This document shows positions 8,835-17,921 of a stretch of DNA of 64,000 nucleotides, in pieces. The stretch is from Rhizobium sp. G21. Lineage in GTDB: Bacteria > Pseudomonadota > Alphaproteobacteria > Rhizobiales > Rhizobiaceae. The position numbers and the translations under genes are program-made. The stretch spans positions 930,001 through 994,000 of the forward strand of contig NZ_JACFXW010000001.1 of the NCBI RefSeq assembly GCF_014158035.1, given 5' to 3'. How positions within the stretch are numbered: the stretch's first letter is position 1; each line of letters opens with the position of its first letter. A model generated the notes under the pieces. The model was not told the DNA's origin. It was given only the letters and a program-made list of their open reading frames with translations, and made no database searches.

Positions 8835-10238
8835 TCATTCCTCATCCGGCTCGGTCGGACCCACATGTTTCGAGCCCGCAATGCGCACCACCAGATCCAT
8901 CAGGCTTTCGATGCTGTTCCAGGAGCCGTTGGAAGATTTTGGAATCTCCGCGGAGCCCGACGGCAACACAGCGGCCTGAAAACCCAATTTCTCGGCTTCT
9001 TTAAGGCGGAGGCCGGTATGGCTGACCGGACGGATGGCTCCAGACAGGCTGATCTCGCCGAAATACACGCATTCCTTCGGCAACGCCTGCCCTGCGAGCG
9101 AGGACACCAGCGCCGCCGCCACCGCCACATCGGCGGCCGGCTCGGAGATGCGATACCCACCCGCGACATTGAGATAGACGTCGTAATTTCCCAGCCGGAC
9201 GCGGCAATGCGCTTCGAGCACGGCGAGAATCATCGCCAGACGCGAGGAGTCCCAGCCGACCACGGCGCGGCGCGGAGTGCCGAGAGAGGTCGGCGCAACC
9301 AGCGCCTGCACTTCGACCAGAACGGGCCGCGTGCCCTCGATGCCGGCGAAGACGGCGGCGCCGGGCGCTTTCTCATTGCGCTCGCCGAGGAAGAGTTCGG
9401 ATGGGTTGGCGACTTCGCGCAGGCCCCGATCGGACATTTCGAACACGCCGATCTCATCGGTCGGCCCGAAGCGGTTCTTCACCGTGCGCATGATGCGGTA
9501 GTGGTGACCCCGGTCGCCTTCGAAATACATGACCGCATCGACCATATGCTCGACCACGCGAGGCCCGGCGATCTGGCCGTCCTTCGTCACGTGCCCGACC
9601 AGCACAACGGTGGCGCCGGTCTGCTTGGCGAACCGGATCATGGCCTGCGCGCCGACGCGGACCTGCGTCACCGTGCCGGGCGCGGCTTCGGCGACATCGC
9701 TCCACAGCGTCTGGATGGAATCGATGATCACCAGGTCCGGCCGTTTGTCCTCCGACAGCGTCGCGAGGATATCCTCGACATTGGTCTCGGCCGCCAGAAG
9801 CACGCCGGCGTCCGCCGCATGCAGGCGCTGGGCGCGCAGGCGCACCTGCGCCACCGCCTCTTCGCCCGAAACATAGATGACGCGATTGCCGCGCCGGGCG
9901 AGAGCCGCGGCGGCCTGCATCAGCAGCGTCGACTTGCCGATGCCGGGGTCGCCGCCGATCAGCACGGCCGAGCCGCGCACGAATCCGCCGCCGGTAACGC
10001 GATCGAGTTCTGATATGCCGCTTTCGATGCGCGGCGCTTCTTCGATCTCGCCCGACAGCGTGGTCAGCGTCACCGGCCGGCCCTTCTTCGGCGCCTTGCC
10101 GGGGCCGCCGCCGATGCCGCCCGTCGGGTCTTCCTCGACGATCGTGTTCCAGGCGCCGCAACCGTCGCATTTGCCGACCCAACGGGAATGCACGGCGCCG
10201 CAATTCTGGCAGATGAAGTTGGTGCGATTCTTGGCCAT
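8835..10238 (-). CDS. radA: DNA repair protein RadA
   Basis: RecA-like branch-migration helicase acting in recombination intermediates. Features in order: a C4 zinc finger (Cys10, 13, 24, 27), Walker A GGDPGIGKST (95-104), Walker B region VIIDSIQTLW, the RadA-specific KNRFG motif (255-259), and a C-terminal Lon-like domain. At 467 residues it is full length. The start ATG (10238-10236) shares one base with the TAA stop of the ParE toxin gene upstream, so radA may be translated partly from the toxin-antitoxin transcript. Confidence 0.97.
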   Translation of the reverse strand: MAKNRTNFICQNCGAVHSRWVGKCDGCGAWNTIVEEDPTGGIGGGPGKAPKKGRPVTLTTLSGEIEEAPRIESGISELDRVTGGGFVRGSAVLIGGDPGIGKSTLLMQAAAALARRGNRVIYVSGEEAVAQVRLRAQRLHAADAGVLLAAETNVEDILATLSEDKRPDLVIIDSIQTLWSDVAEAAPGTVTQVRVGAQAMIRFAKQTGATVVLVGHVTKDGQIAGPRVVEHMVDAVMYFEGDRGHHYRIMRTVKNRFGPTDEIGVFEMSDRGLREVANPSELFLGERNEKAPGAAVFAGIEGTRPVLVEVQALVAPTSLGTPRRAVVGWDSSRLAMILAVLEAHCRVRLGNYDVYLNVAGGYRISEPAADVAVAAALVSSLAGQALPKECVYFGEISLSGAIRPVSHTGLRLKEAEKLGFQAAVLPSGSAEIPKSSNGSWNSIESLMDLVVRIAGSKHVGPTEPDEE

Positions 10239-10558
10239 TAGTCCTCGGCAGCGGGAGAGAACATCTCTCTCTTTACGTCCTGTCGCCCGTGAAGGATTCG
10301 CAGAACGCGTAGTCGGCCTTCGACGGTTCGAAAATAGATGCAGCGGTTTTTATAGGGAAAGGCGCGCAGACCAGGAGAAATCCAATCCCTGGGAACTCCA
10401 TGATTTCCAGATGACGCCAGCGCCTGGATCTTTACCAACAGAGACTTGATCAAGTCTCTGCCGACGGCGGCTTCTCCTCGCGCCTCCAGGTGCGCATAAA
10501 TAAGTGCGAGATCACGTTGCGCCCCAGGCGATAAAGAAAAGCGAAGCGGCCGGTTCAC
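10238..10558 (-). CDS. parE: type II toxin, RelE/ParE family
   Basis: A 106-residue basic protein with the ParE/RelE fold pattern: the N-terminal helix pair FSLSPGAQRDLALIYAHLEARG and the C-terminal strand region RCIYFRTVEGRLRVLRILHGRQD. ParE toxins inhibit gyrase and RelE toxins cleave mRNA; which applies here cannot be told. It starts at GTG, overlapping the antitoxin stop as GTGA, so it is translationally coupled to the antitoxin. Its stop overlaps the radA start (TAATG), an unusual way for a toxin-antitoxin pair to sit in front of a repair gene. Confidence 0.85.
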   Translation of the reverse strand: MNRPLRFSLSPGAQRDLALIYAHLEARGEAAVGRDLIKSLLVKIQALASSGNHGVPRDWISPGLRAFPYKNRCIYFRTVEGRLRVLRILHGRQDVKREMFSPAAED

Positions 10559-10818
10559 CGCAGCGTCTGAGCCTGTTCGATAATGAAGTCTGCGGCAGCA
10601 TCTGCACTGTCGAAGGTCACGTACTCGCCCCGATGGAACTGAGCATCCGCCTCAGCGATCACCGCCCTGAGCGCCGCAACCTTTTCTTCATGCTCCAGTC
10701 GCACCAAACCAGCTCGCAGAACCTCCGCCTCATCAGCAAAGCGGCCAGAAGCAAGCTGCTCATCGATGAACGCCTGCTCCTCATTCGTCACGGTCACGGA
10801 AATAATCCTGTCGGTCAT
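10555..10818 (-). CDS. parD: type II antitoxin, ParD family
   Basis: An 87-residue acidic protein with a ribbon-helix-helix-like N-terminus (ISVTVTNEEQAFIDEQLASG) and an acidic C-terminal tail that would bind the toxin encoded next. The ATG at 10818 is chosen over an in-frame start six codons upstream because it aligns with ParD N-termini (MTDRIISVTV). ParD proteins usually repress their own operon, so an operator is expected in the 56 bp gap before the ABC transporter gene, though I could not define one. Confidence 0.85.
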   Translation of the reverse strand: MTDRIISVTVTNEEQAFIDEQLASGRFADEAEVLRAGLVRLEHEEKVAALRAVIAEADAQFHRGEYVTFDSADAAADFIIEQAQTLR

Positions 10819-10874
10819 AGCGCGCCTGTTCTCCAACTCTCGCCGATCTTAGCAAAACGAGAACAAAATAGCAA

Positions 10875-12764
10875 CTACTCCGCCGCCGGCTTGCCCCGCA
10901 CGATCACGCCGAGATCATCGGTTTCCCGAACCTTCTTCAGCTGTTCCTCGACCTGAGTGGCTTCGAGCTGGCGGCTCCACATCTGGGCGTAGAGACCGTT
11001 CTCGGCCAGCAGATCGCCGTGTCGGCCGCGCTCGGCGATGCCGCCGTCCTTCAGCACGATGATCTCATCGGCGTTGACGACGGTCGACAGGCGGTGGGCG
11101 ATCACCAGCGTGGTGCGGTTCTTCGAGACGATGTCGAGCGCCGCCTGAATTTCCTGTTCGGTGCGGGTGTCGAGCGCCGAAGTCGCCTCGTCCAGAATCA
11201 GGATCGGCGGAGATTTGAGAATTGTGCGGGCGATCGCCACGCGCTGCTTTTCACCGCCCGAGAGCTTCAATCCACGCTCGCCCACCATGGACTTGTAGCC
11301 TTCCGGCAGCGTGCGGATGAAGTGGTCGATCTGGGCGATCTCGGCGGCGCGGGTCACTTCTTCTTCGGATGCCGAAGGACGGCCATAGCGGATGTTGTAG
11401 GCGATCGTGTCGTTGAAAAGCACCGTGTCCTGCGGCACCATGCCGATGGCGGCGCGCAGCGACTTCTGCGTGACGCCGCGCACATCCTGACCGTCGATCG
11501 TCACGGAGCCCTGCTGCACGTCGTAGAAGCGATAGAGCAGACGCGATATGGTCGACTTGCCGGCGCCCGACGGACCGACGATGGCGACCGTCTTGCCGGC
11601 AGGCACATCGAAAGACACGCCCTTGAGAATCGGCCGCGCGGCGTCATAGGCAAAATGCACGTCCTTGAAGGAGATTGCGCCCTGCGCGATGGCCAGCGGC
11701 TTGGCGTCCGGCGCATCCTCGATTTCGGCGTCGACTTCGAGCAGGTCGAACATCTGCTCGATATCGGTGAGGCCCTGGCGGATTTCGCGATAGACGAAGC
11801 CGATGAAATTGAGCGGGATCGACAGCTGCATCAGCATTGTGTTGATGAAGACGAAATCGCCGAGCGTCTGCTCGCCGCGCTGCACGGCCATCGCCGACAT
11901 CACCATCATCACCAGCGTTCCCGCGCCGAAGATCACGCCTTGGCCGAAGTTCAACCAGCCGAGCGAGGTCCAGACCTGGGTGGCGGATTTCTCATAGCGC
12001 TCCATGGAGACGTCGAAACGCTTGGCCTCCATGTCCTCGTTGCCGAAATATTTGACCGTTTCGAAATTGAGAAGCGAGTCGATCGCCTTGGTGTTGGCCT
12101 CCGTGTCGGAGTCGTTCATCGTCCGGCGGATATTCATGCGCCAGTCGCTGGCCCGCACCGTAAACCAGATATAGAGCCAGACGGTGACGGCAGTCACGAA
12201 CAGGTAGGAGAAACCATAGCCCCACCAGAAGATCGCCGCAGTCAGGATGAATTCGATCAGCGTCGGGAATGTGTTGAGGATGGTGAAGCGGACGATCGTT
12301 TCGATGCCCTTGGTGCCGCGCTCGATGACGCGCGACAGGCCGCCGGTGCGCCGCTCCAGGTGAAAGCGCAGCGACAGGCGATGCAGGTGCACGAAGGTCT
12401 TGAAGGCGAGCTGGCGCACGGCGTATTGACCGACGCTGGCAAACATCGCGTCGCGCAACTGGTTGAGCGCAAGCTGTAGCAGACGGGCGACGTTGTAGGC
12501 GACGACCAGGGTCACCGCGCCCAGCATGAATAGCGGCAGAATGCCGACCGCATCCATCTTGCCGTTCAGCGCATCGGTCGACCATTTGAAGAAGTAAGGC
12601 ACCGAGATCAGCACGACCTTGGCGACCAGCAGGATCGCGGTGGCCCACACGACGCGCATCTTGAGATCGGGGCGATCGGCCGGCCACATATAGGGCCAGA
12701 GATTGACGATCGTCTGCAGCGTCTTGCCAGATTCCGCCGATACAGTTTTTGTCTTGCCCGCCAT
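10875..12764 (-). CDS. ABC exporter of the Atm1/ABCB7 type (fused permease-ATPase)
   Basis: A half-size exporter of 629 residues that would act as a homodimer in the inner membrane. The N-terminal half carries six membrane helices and the Atm1-like stretch VKYFGNEDMEAKRFD. The nucleotide-binding half has Walker A GPSGAGKST, signature LSGGEKQR and Walker B ILILDEATSALD. Bacterial Atm1 homologues export glutathione derivatives and give heavy-metal tolerance; that role is inferred from family resemblance. The ATG at 12764 (MAGKTKTVS) is preferred over an open extension of 22 codons. It lies downstream of the LysM gene on the same strand. Confidence 0.9.
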   Translation of the reverse strand: MAGKTKTVSAESGKTLQTIVNLWPYMWPADRPDLKMRVVWATAILLVAKVVLISVPYFFKWSTDALNGKMDAVGILPLFMLGAVTLVVAYNVARLLQLALNQLRDAMFASVGQYAVRQLAFKTFVHLHRLSLRFHLERRTGGLSRVIERGTKGIETIVRFTILNTFPTLIEFILTAAIFWWGYGFSYLFVTAVTVWLYIWFTVRASDWRMNIRRTMNDSDTEANTKAIDSLLNFETVKYFGNEDMEAKRFDVSMERYEKSATQVWTSLGWLNFGQGVIFGAGTLVMMVMSAMAVQRGEQTLGDFVFINTMLMQLSIPLNFIGFVYREIRQGLTDIEQMFDLLEVDAEIEDAPDAKPLAIAQGAISFKDVHFAYDAARPILKGVSFDVPAGKTVAIVGPSGAGKSTISRLLYRFYDVQQGSVTIDGQDVRGVTQKSLRAAIGMVPQDTVLFNDTIAYNIRYGRPSASEEEVTRAAEIAQIDHFIRTLPEGYKSMVGERGLKLSGGEKQRVAIARTILKSPPILILDEATSALDTRTEQEIQAALDIVSKNRTTLVIAHRLSTVVNADEIIVLKDGGIAERGRHGDLLAENGLYAQMWSRQLEATQVEEQLKKVRETDDLGVIVRGKPAAE

Positions 12765-12872
12765 GCGCCACCAGTATTCCGAAAGAAACAGAACGGCGGC
12801 CCGAGATTGGACCGCCGCCACAGTCGTCACATAGGGTCGCGCCGCGAGATCTGCAACGACGCGACGATGAAT

Positions 12873-14789
12873 TTATTGCAGGCCCAGCCGCTTGCGATGG
12901 ATTTCCTCGGCATTGACGAGCGGCTTGTCCGGCACGCCGAAAATCTGGCCGGGCAGAATGCGATCGGGGTCCTCGATCTGCGCCTCGTTGGCGAGATAGA
13001 TCGTCGTGTAGCGCACGCCCTGGCCATAGACGCGGCGCGAGATCTGCCACAGCGTATCGCCGCGGCGGATGATCACCGACGACTCGCTGTGCTGCAGCGG
13101 CGCCTGCTGGATGACCTTGGGCTCCGCCTCGGCGGCCGCCGTCTTGGTCTCCGGCGTCACTGCCGGCTGTGCGGCCGTCTCGATGGAGGCCGGCTTCGTC
13201 TCCGTCGCGGCGGGCGCTTGCGCCGTTTTGGCTGCGGCTTCGGCGGCGTTCGCTGTGGGCTCACCGTCCTGCTCGGCCGCAGGCGCGGGCTTTTCGGTCG
13301 TCGCGATCGCCTGCTTGGGATCGGCGGACGCCGCTTCGACGGCGGGCGGAGTCTTCTGCTCGACGGCCTTCGCCGGTTGGGCCGCCGCCGTTTCGATCGC
13401 CGGGCCGGTGGCCGAGGTCACGGCGTCGTCGATCTTGTCGAGCGCGGCCTGCACATCCGTCGCGTTCTGCGGCAGCGCCTTCAGGAGCGCGAGCGCCTTC
13501 GCCGCCTCGCCTGCGGTCTTGGCGGCCATTTCCTGGGCGACCGGGTCGACATTGTCTGGCGTCTTGATGTCCGCAAGCGACTTGAGCGCGATTTCGGTGG
13601 CGGAGCGAGCGGCGGCCAGTTCCTCGGCGCTGGGCGTCCGGCCATTGGCGAACTGGCCCTTGAGAAGGTCGATCGCCTTGCCGGCCTCTTCGCGCGCCTT
13701 GTCATAGGCGCCGAAGGCGAGCGGCTGCATCGGGCTGGTCGCAGCGCCGCCGGATTCGCCGGCCACCGCCGCCATCTGCGCGCCTTCCGGACGGAAGAAC
13801 GGCACGGAAGCGCGGAATTCGACGCGGGCGCCGTCGGCGCTCAGCACATCGGCGCGGATCGTGTGATCGCCGACCGACAGCGGCATGGTGTTGTCGGCGA
13901 CGAAGCGGCCCTTCTCGTTGACCTTCACCTCCGCCACAAGCTTGTCGTCGGCGTAAACGCGGACCGAGCGGCTTTTCGGAGCCTTGCCGGCCACGAACAG
14001 CTTGTCGCCCTCGATCTCGACGGCAGAGACCTGCACTTCGGGATCGAGCGCGGCCGAAGCGGACGCCGTGGCGTTCTTCTGCACGATCACGGCGGACGGA
14101 GTTTCGGCGGCGGCGGTCTGTGTCTGTTGCGCCGGCTTGGTCTCCGTCGCGGCGGGCGCATCGACCTTCGCTTCCGCGGGTGCGGCTTCGGGCATGGTCA
14201 TGATGCGGGAGGCTTCGCCCGGTTTGGAGACCATTGCGAGCAACTCGCCCTTGTTGTCCTTCGGCACGGAGATGGTTGCGACTTCCTGGGAGGTCACGGC
14301 CTTGCCATTGGTCCCCTTGGCCTGCAGCACGAGTTGATGGTCGCCGGCGGGCAAAGGGTCGTCGAGCACGACGGCGAAATCGCCTGTCGCGCCGGCCTTG
14401 ACGGTGGAGATGACCTTCTCGCCGTCGGACACGGCGACGTCTGCATTCGGAGCGGCGCGGCCGGCGATCACGGTCGACCCGTCCGGCTCGACGCGCAACA
14501 CGTCGAAAGACGGCGTATCGGGGTTTTGCGGCGCGGTCTTGGCCGGCTCCGCCGGAGCCTCGGTCTTGGCGGCTTCGGTTGCGGGCGGCTCCGTGGTCGC
14601 GCCGCCCGATATGTCGTTCATGCTCGTCTTCGCCGAAGCGACCACCTGTTCAGCCGCGCTCTTGGCGGTCTCCGCAAGTTGTTCGGCGTCTTTCTTGGCC
14701 GAGGAATTCGGCAAGACGACGAGGAACATCAGAAGGCTGGCGACCACCAGAACAATCAGTGCGACCAGAATGGCGCGGCTTCTTTTCAT
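12873..14789 (-). CDS. membrane-anchored LysM domain protein
   Basis: A 638-residue protein with an N-terminal signal anchor (about 5-30), a long low-complexity Ala/Pro/Glu/Thr-rich region in the periplasm, Ig-like or bacterial adhesion-like stretches (SVRVYADDKLVAEVKVNEKG), and a C-terminal LysM domain (IIRRGDTLWQISRRVYGQG) expected to bind peptidoglycan. Such LysM proteins are common in Hyphomicrobiales; the specific role is unknown. The ATG at 14789 (MKRSRAILVAL) gives a proper signal anchor. It is divergent from the LOG-family gene. Confidence 0.88.
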   Translation of the reverse strand: MKRSRAILVALIVLVVASLLMFLVVLPNSSAKKDAEQLAETAKSAAEQVVASAKTSMNDISGGATTEPPATEAAKTEAPAEPAKTAPQNPDTPSFDVLRVEPDGSTVIAGRAAPNADVAVSDGEKVISTVKAGATGDFAVVLDDPLPAGDHQLVLQAKGTNGKAVTSQEVATISVPKDNKGELLAMVSKPGEASRIMTMPEAAPAEAKVDAPAATETKPAQQTQTAAAETPSAVIVQKNATASASAALDPEVQVSAVEIEGDKLFVAGKAPKSRSVRVYADDKLVAEVKVNEKGRFVADNTMPLSVGDHTIRADVLSADGARVEFRASVPFFRPEGAQMAAVAGESGGAATSPMQPLAFGAYDKAREEAGKAIDLLKGQFANGRTPSAEELAAARSATEIALKSLADIKTPDNVDPVAQEMAAKTAGEAAKALALLKALPQNATDVQAALDKIDDAVTSATGPAIETAAAQPAKAVEQKTPPAVEAASADPKQAIATTEKPAPAAEQDGEPTANAAEAAAKTAQAPAATETKPASIETAAQPAVTPETKTAAAEAEPKVIQQAPLQHSESSVIIRRGDTLWQISRRVYGQGVRYTTIYLANEAQIEDPDRILPGQIFGVPDKPLVNAEEIHRKRLGLQ

Positions 14790-14950
14790 CACTCTTTCTC
14801 CAGACGGCGCGAGCATTTTCGCAGCCTTGAAAATTGCTAGCCGGTTCCCTCAGTATTCTCAAGCGGTTCGGCGGAAGGCTTGGCCCCGGCGGAGCGCTTT
14901 TCCTTCATTTTTCTTGACGGGAGGGGTCCCGCATAGTCTTTTCCGAGGCC

Positions 14951-15565
14951 ATGATAGCAGAAAATGTTCCGATTCGATCCATTTGTGTTTATTGTGGCTC
15001 GCAGCCCGGCCGCGACCCCTCCTACATGGAAGCCGGCCGCGCGCTGGGCAAATCCATCGCCGAGCATGGCATGCGTCTCGTCTATGGCGGCGGCACGCGC
15101 GGCATCATGGGCGCAGTCGCCTCAGGCGTGCTGTCGCATGGCGGCAAGGTGATCGGCATCATTCCGGAATTCCTGATGGACAAGGAGGCGTCCCGCCATT
15201 CTCTGGGCTCGCTGACCGAACTCGTGGTGACCGAGGACATGCACCAGCGCAAGCACCGCATGTTCGAGGAAGCCGACGCCTTCGTGACGCTGCCGGGCGG
15301 CATCGGCACGCTGGAAGAGATCGTCGAGATCATGACCTGGGGCCAGCTCGGCCGCCATCGCAAGCCGATGGTCTTCGCCAATATCAACCAATTCTGGGAT
15401 CCGATGCTGGAGTTGTTGAACCATATGTCGGGCCAGGGTTTCATCCATACCTCGCATCTGGTCAAGCCGCTGGTCATAGACCGGATCGAGGACATCATCC
15501 CGTCGATCGTCGATGCGGCCAAGACACATGCGGAAGGCGATCCGGCCCTGCTGTCGCGGATGTGA
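14951..15565 (+). CDS. LOG-family protein (TIGR00730), probable cytokinin riboside monophosphate phosphoribohydrolase
   Basis: A 204-residue Rossmann-fold protein with the family signatures VYGGGTRGIMG and PGGIGTLEE, which bind the phosphoribosyl group. Family members cleave nucleoside 5'-monophosphates to base and ribose 5-phosphate; in plants and some bacteria the substrate is a cytokinin nucleotide, in others the physiological substrate is unclear. It was historically misannotated as lysine decarboxylase. The next gene begins 68 bp downstream on the same strand. Confidence 0.9.
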   Translation: MIAENVPIRSICVYCGSQPGRDPSYMEAGRALGKSIAEHGMRLVYGGGTRGIMGAVASGVLSHGGKVIGIIPEFLMDKEASRHSLGSLTELVVTEDMHQRKHRMFEEADAFVTLPGGIGTLEEIVEIMTWGQLGRHRKPMVFANINQFWDPMLELLNHMSGQGFIHTSHLVKPLVIDRIEDIIPSIVDAAKTHAEGDPALLSRM

Positions 15566-15633
15566 CGCCGGCCGCATCGGCCCCGAAACCCGTCGAGGCG
15601 GCTCGGGGGCAGACTTGCGGAAAGGCGTCTTGC

Positions 15634-16434
15634 ATGAAGATCATGAGCCTGAACGCCTGGGGCGGCGTGTTGCACGACAAATTCGTCGCCTTTCTCGGCG
15701 AAGCCGATCCCGATGTCCTCTGTCTGCAGGAAGTGATCCGGACGCCGGGCGCCGAACGCGACTGGCTGGTCTATCGCGACGGCGATCACGTTCTCGACCA
15801 ACGCGCCAATTTTTTCGACGAGGTCTGCCGCGCGCTGCCTCGTCACGCGGCGTATTTCTGCCCTGCGGCGCGCGGCGCGCTCTGGGATGACGCAAGGGAA
15901 GTCGCATCGTTCTGGGGTTTGGCGACCTTCGTCCGCACATCCTTCACCGTGATCGGACAGGCTCAGGGTTTCGTGCATGGGGATTTCTCGCCACATGGCT
16001 ATGGCGACCACCCGCGCCCACGCAACGCGCACGCCGTGAGGCTGTACGACGCCGCGCTAGACCGGACCGTCAGCATCGCCCATATGCACGGCCTGCGCGA
16101 CCTACGCGGGAAGATGGATACGCCGGAAAGGCTCGCGCAGGCCCAACGGTTTCTCGCGCTCTCGGATCAGGTCTCGGATGCGGACGACATCCGGGTACTG
16201 TGCGGCGACTTCAACGTCGAGCCCGACAGCGAAACGCTCGCCCTCATGCGCGAGCAAGGCTTCACCGAGCTCGTGACGCGGCATGCGTCTCAGGGAACCC
16301 GGACGTCGCTCTATCAGAAGCCCGGCCGCTTCGCCGATTATTTGCTCGTCGACCAGCCCGAAAAGGTGCTCGACTTCGATGTCGTTCGACATCCGGAAGT
16401 GTCTGACCACTGCCCTCTGATCGTGAAGATCTGA
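15634..16434 (+). CDS. endonuclease/exonuclease/phosphatase (EEP) family protein
   Basis: A 266-residue EEP-fold hydrolase. Visible motifs are LNAWGG at the N-terminus, the metal-binding glutamate in CLQEV, the central HMHG, LCGDFNVEPDS, and the C-terminal VSDHCPLIV with the catalytic histidine. These mark a Mg-dependent phosphodiesterase or phosphatase; whether it acts on DNA, lipids or a small molecule is not clear. The start at 15634 (MKIMSLNAWGG) fits family N-termini; the frame stays open far upstream only because of high GC. Confidence 0.88.
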   Translation: MKIMSLNAWGGVLHDKFVAFLGEADPDVLCLQEVIRTPGAERDWLVYRDGDHVLDQRANFFDEVCRALPRHAAYFCPAARGALWDDAREVASFWGLATFVRTSFTVIGQAQGFVHGDFSPHGYGDHPRPRNAHAVRLYDAALDRTVSIAHMHGLRDLRGKMDTPERLAQAQRFLALSDQVSDADDIRVLCGDFNVEPDSETLALMREQGFTELVTRHASQGTRTSLYQKPGRFADYLLVDQPEKVLDFDVVRHPEVSDHCPLIVKI

Positions 16435-16455
16435 CCCGCGTTGAGGTCGAGATGT

Positions 16456-17376
16456 TCAGCCCGGCGCCGAATTCTTCTTCATCATTCCACGCAGCATCGG
16501 CCAGGAATAAACTACCAGCGCCGACCAGATGAAGCAGAAGGCCACCAGCTTTTCGGTCGAGAAATGTTCCTTGAACACGAAGACGGCCGTCAGGAAGATC
16601 ATCGTGGGCGCGATATACTGCATGATGCCGATGGTGGAGAGCCTCAGCAGCTTGGCGCCGTTGGCGTAGAGCATCAGCGGCACGGCGGTGACCAGGCCCG
16701 AGGCCACCAGCAACACCATGTCCGCGGTTCCCGTCGGGCCGAAATGGCCGGTCCCCTCGCTCGACGCGTAGACGAGATAGCCGATGGCCGGAAGCGACAG
16801 GATCAGCACTTCGAGAAAGAAGCCCTGGTTCGGCCCGACCGGCAGCGTCTTGCGGCAATAGGCGTAGAAACCCCAGGTGATCGCCAGACTGAGCGACACC
16901 CAGGGCAGGCCGCCGGCTTCGTGGGTGAGAATGCCGACGGCGATGACCGCGAGGCCGATCGCCACATATTGGGTCTTGTTCATCCGCTCCTTGAGCAGGA
17001 TCGCGCCCAGCGCCACGCTGATCAGCGGATTGATGTAATAGCCGAGCGCCGATTCGAGCGCCCTGCCCGCCCCGATCGACCAGACGTAAATCAACCAGTT
17101 GACGGTGATGAAGCAGGCGGTGACGCAGGCCATGCCGAGCATGCGCGGCGTGCGCAGCGCGACCTTGAGATCTTCGGTGCGTCCGCGCAGCAGAAGCACG
17201 AGCCCCGCCACCGGCAGCGACCAGAGCACGCGATGCGCCACCACTTCGAGCGGCGGAATATGCGACACCGCCTTCATATAGAGAGGCAGGAAGCCCCAGA
17301 GGAGATAGGCCGACAGCGCATAGCCGAATCCGGCGAGCGTGTCGCCGCCCTGGGCGGCCTTGTTGTCAGTGCTCAT
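16456..17376 (-). CDS. rarD: RarD protein, EamA (DMT) transporter family
   Basis: An integral membrane protein of 306 residues with about ten helices and two EamA repeats. RarD hallmarks are the N-terminal YLLWGFLPLYMKAV, WLIYVWSIGAGRALESALGYYINPL and AITWGFYAYCRK. RarD members were named for chloramphenicol sensitivity; true substrates are poorly known. The ATG at 17376 (MSTDNKAAQGG) is preferred to an in-frame GTG at 17400. It converges with the EEP gene, leaving 21 bp between stops. Confidence 0.9.
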   Translation of the reverse strand: MSTDNKAAQGGDTLAGFGYALSAYLLWGFLPLYMKAVSHIPPLEVVAHRVLWSLPVAGLVLLLRGRTEDLKVALRTPRMLGMACVTACFITVNWLIYVWSIGAGRALESALGYYINPLISVALGAILLKERMNKTQYVAIGLAVIAVGILTHEAGGLPWVSLSLAITWGFYAYCRKTLPVGPNQGFFLEVLILSLPAIGYLVYASSEGTGHFGPTGTADMVLLVASGLVTAVPLMLYANGAKLLRLSTIGIMQYIAPTMIFLTAVFVFKEHFSTEKLVAFCFIWSALVVYSWPMLRGMMKKNSAPG

Positions 17377-17482
17377 GGTGGCGTTTTCCCGATGCGTCAC
17401 ATGCAGCTAACCGAAGGCGCCCGCGGCGACCAATTCATAAAGTTGATGATAGGATCAGCTTTATGAAAGCCTCGACGGCGCT

Positions 17483-17803
17483 TCAGCCGCGAGACGGCAG
17501 GAGAATGATGGCGGCGCCCGCGAGGCAGACCATAGCGCCCATGACATCCCAGCGATCCGGCCGCTGCGCCTCCACCACCCACAGCCAGACGAGCGAGGCG
17601 GCGACATAGACGCCCCCATAGGCGGCATAGGCCCGACCCGCCGCCTCAGACGGGACAAGCGTCAGGAGCCAGGCGAACAGCGCCAGCGAGAGCATTCCCG
17701 GCGCCAGCCAGAGAGAGGAGCGGCCGAGCTTGAGCCAGGCCCAGAAGGAAAAGCAGCCGGCGATTTCGGCGAAGGCGGCGGCTATATAGACAAAATAGAT
17801 CAT
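17483..17803 (-). CDS. YnfA family small membrane protein (UPF0060)
   Basis: A 106-residue protein with four predicted membrane helices and the family pattern: [20 protein letters not shown], then [19 protein letters not shown] and a terminal hydrophobic segment ending LLPSRG. Size and topology match the UPF0060/YnfA family, which belongs near the small-multidrug-resistance transporters; function is not established. The ATG at 17803 is chosen over a 48-codon upstream extension lacking family features. It is divergent from the sigma factor gene. Confidence 0.9.
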   Translation of the reverse strand: MIYFVYIAAAFAEIAGCFSFWAWLKLGRSSLWLAPGMLSLALFAWLLTLVPSEAAGRAYAAYGGVYVAASLVWLWVVEAQRPDRWDVMGAMVCLAGAAIILLPSRG

Positions 17804-17887
17804 CGTCTGAGAGTGCCATGGGCAGCGGCATGGCGAAAGACCGAATGCGCCTCGAACAGAATCCTCAAAAAAAATCGCAAGGCGCAT

Positions 17888-17914
17888 GGAATAGGATGAA
17901 TATGGCCGGCGTAT
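17888..17914 (+). promoter_or_regulatory. candidate ECF sigma promoter (GGAAT-N17-CGTAT)
   Basis: GGAAT at 17888-17892, a 17 bp spacer, then CGTAT at 17910-17914. This resembles alphaproteobacterial ECF promoters and would place the start site within a few bases of the sigma gene ATG (17922 or 17925), giving a leaderless message. ECF sigma factors often drive their own operon. The match is imperfect against the EcfG consensus and is only a candidate. Confidence 0.35.
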
Positions 17915-17921
17915 ACTGGGC

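Noticed and set aside
12807..14840. 677-codon plus-strand frame opposite the LysM gene
   Set aside because: The low-complexity Gly/Arg/Leu product is the antisense of an Ala/Pro/Glu-rich coding region, and the LysM gene is convincing.
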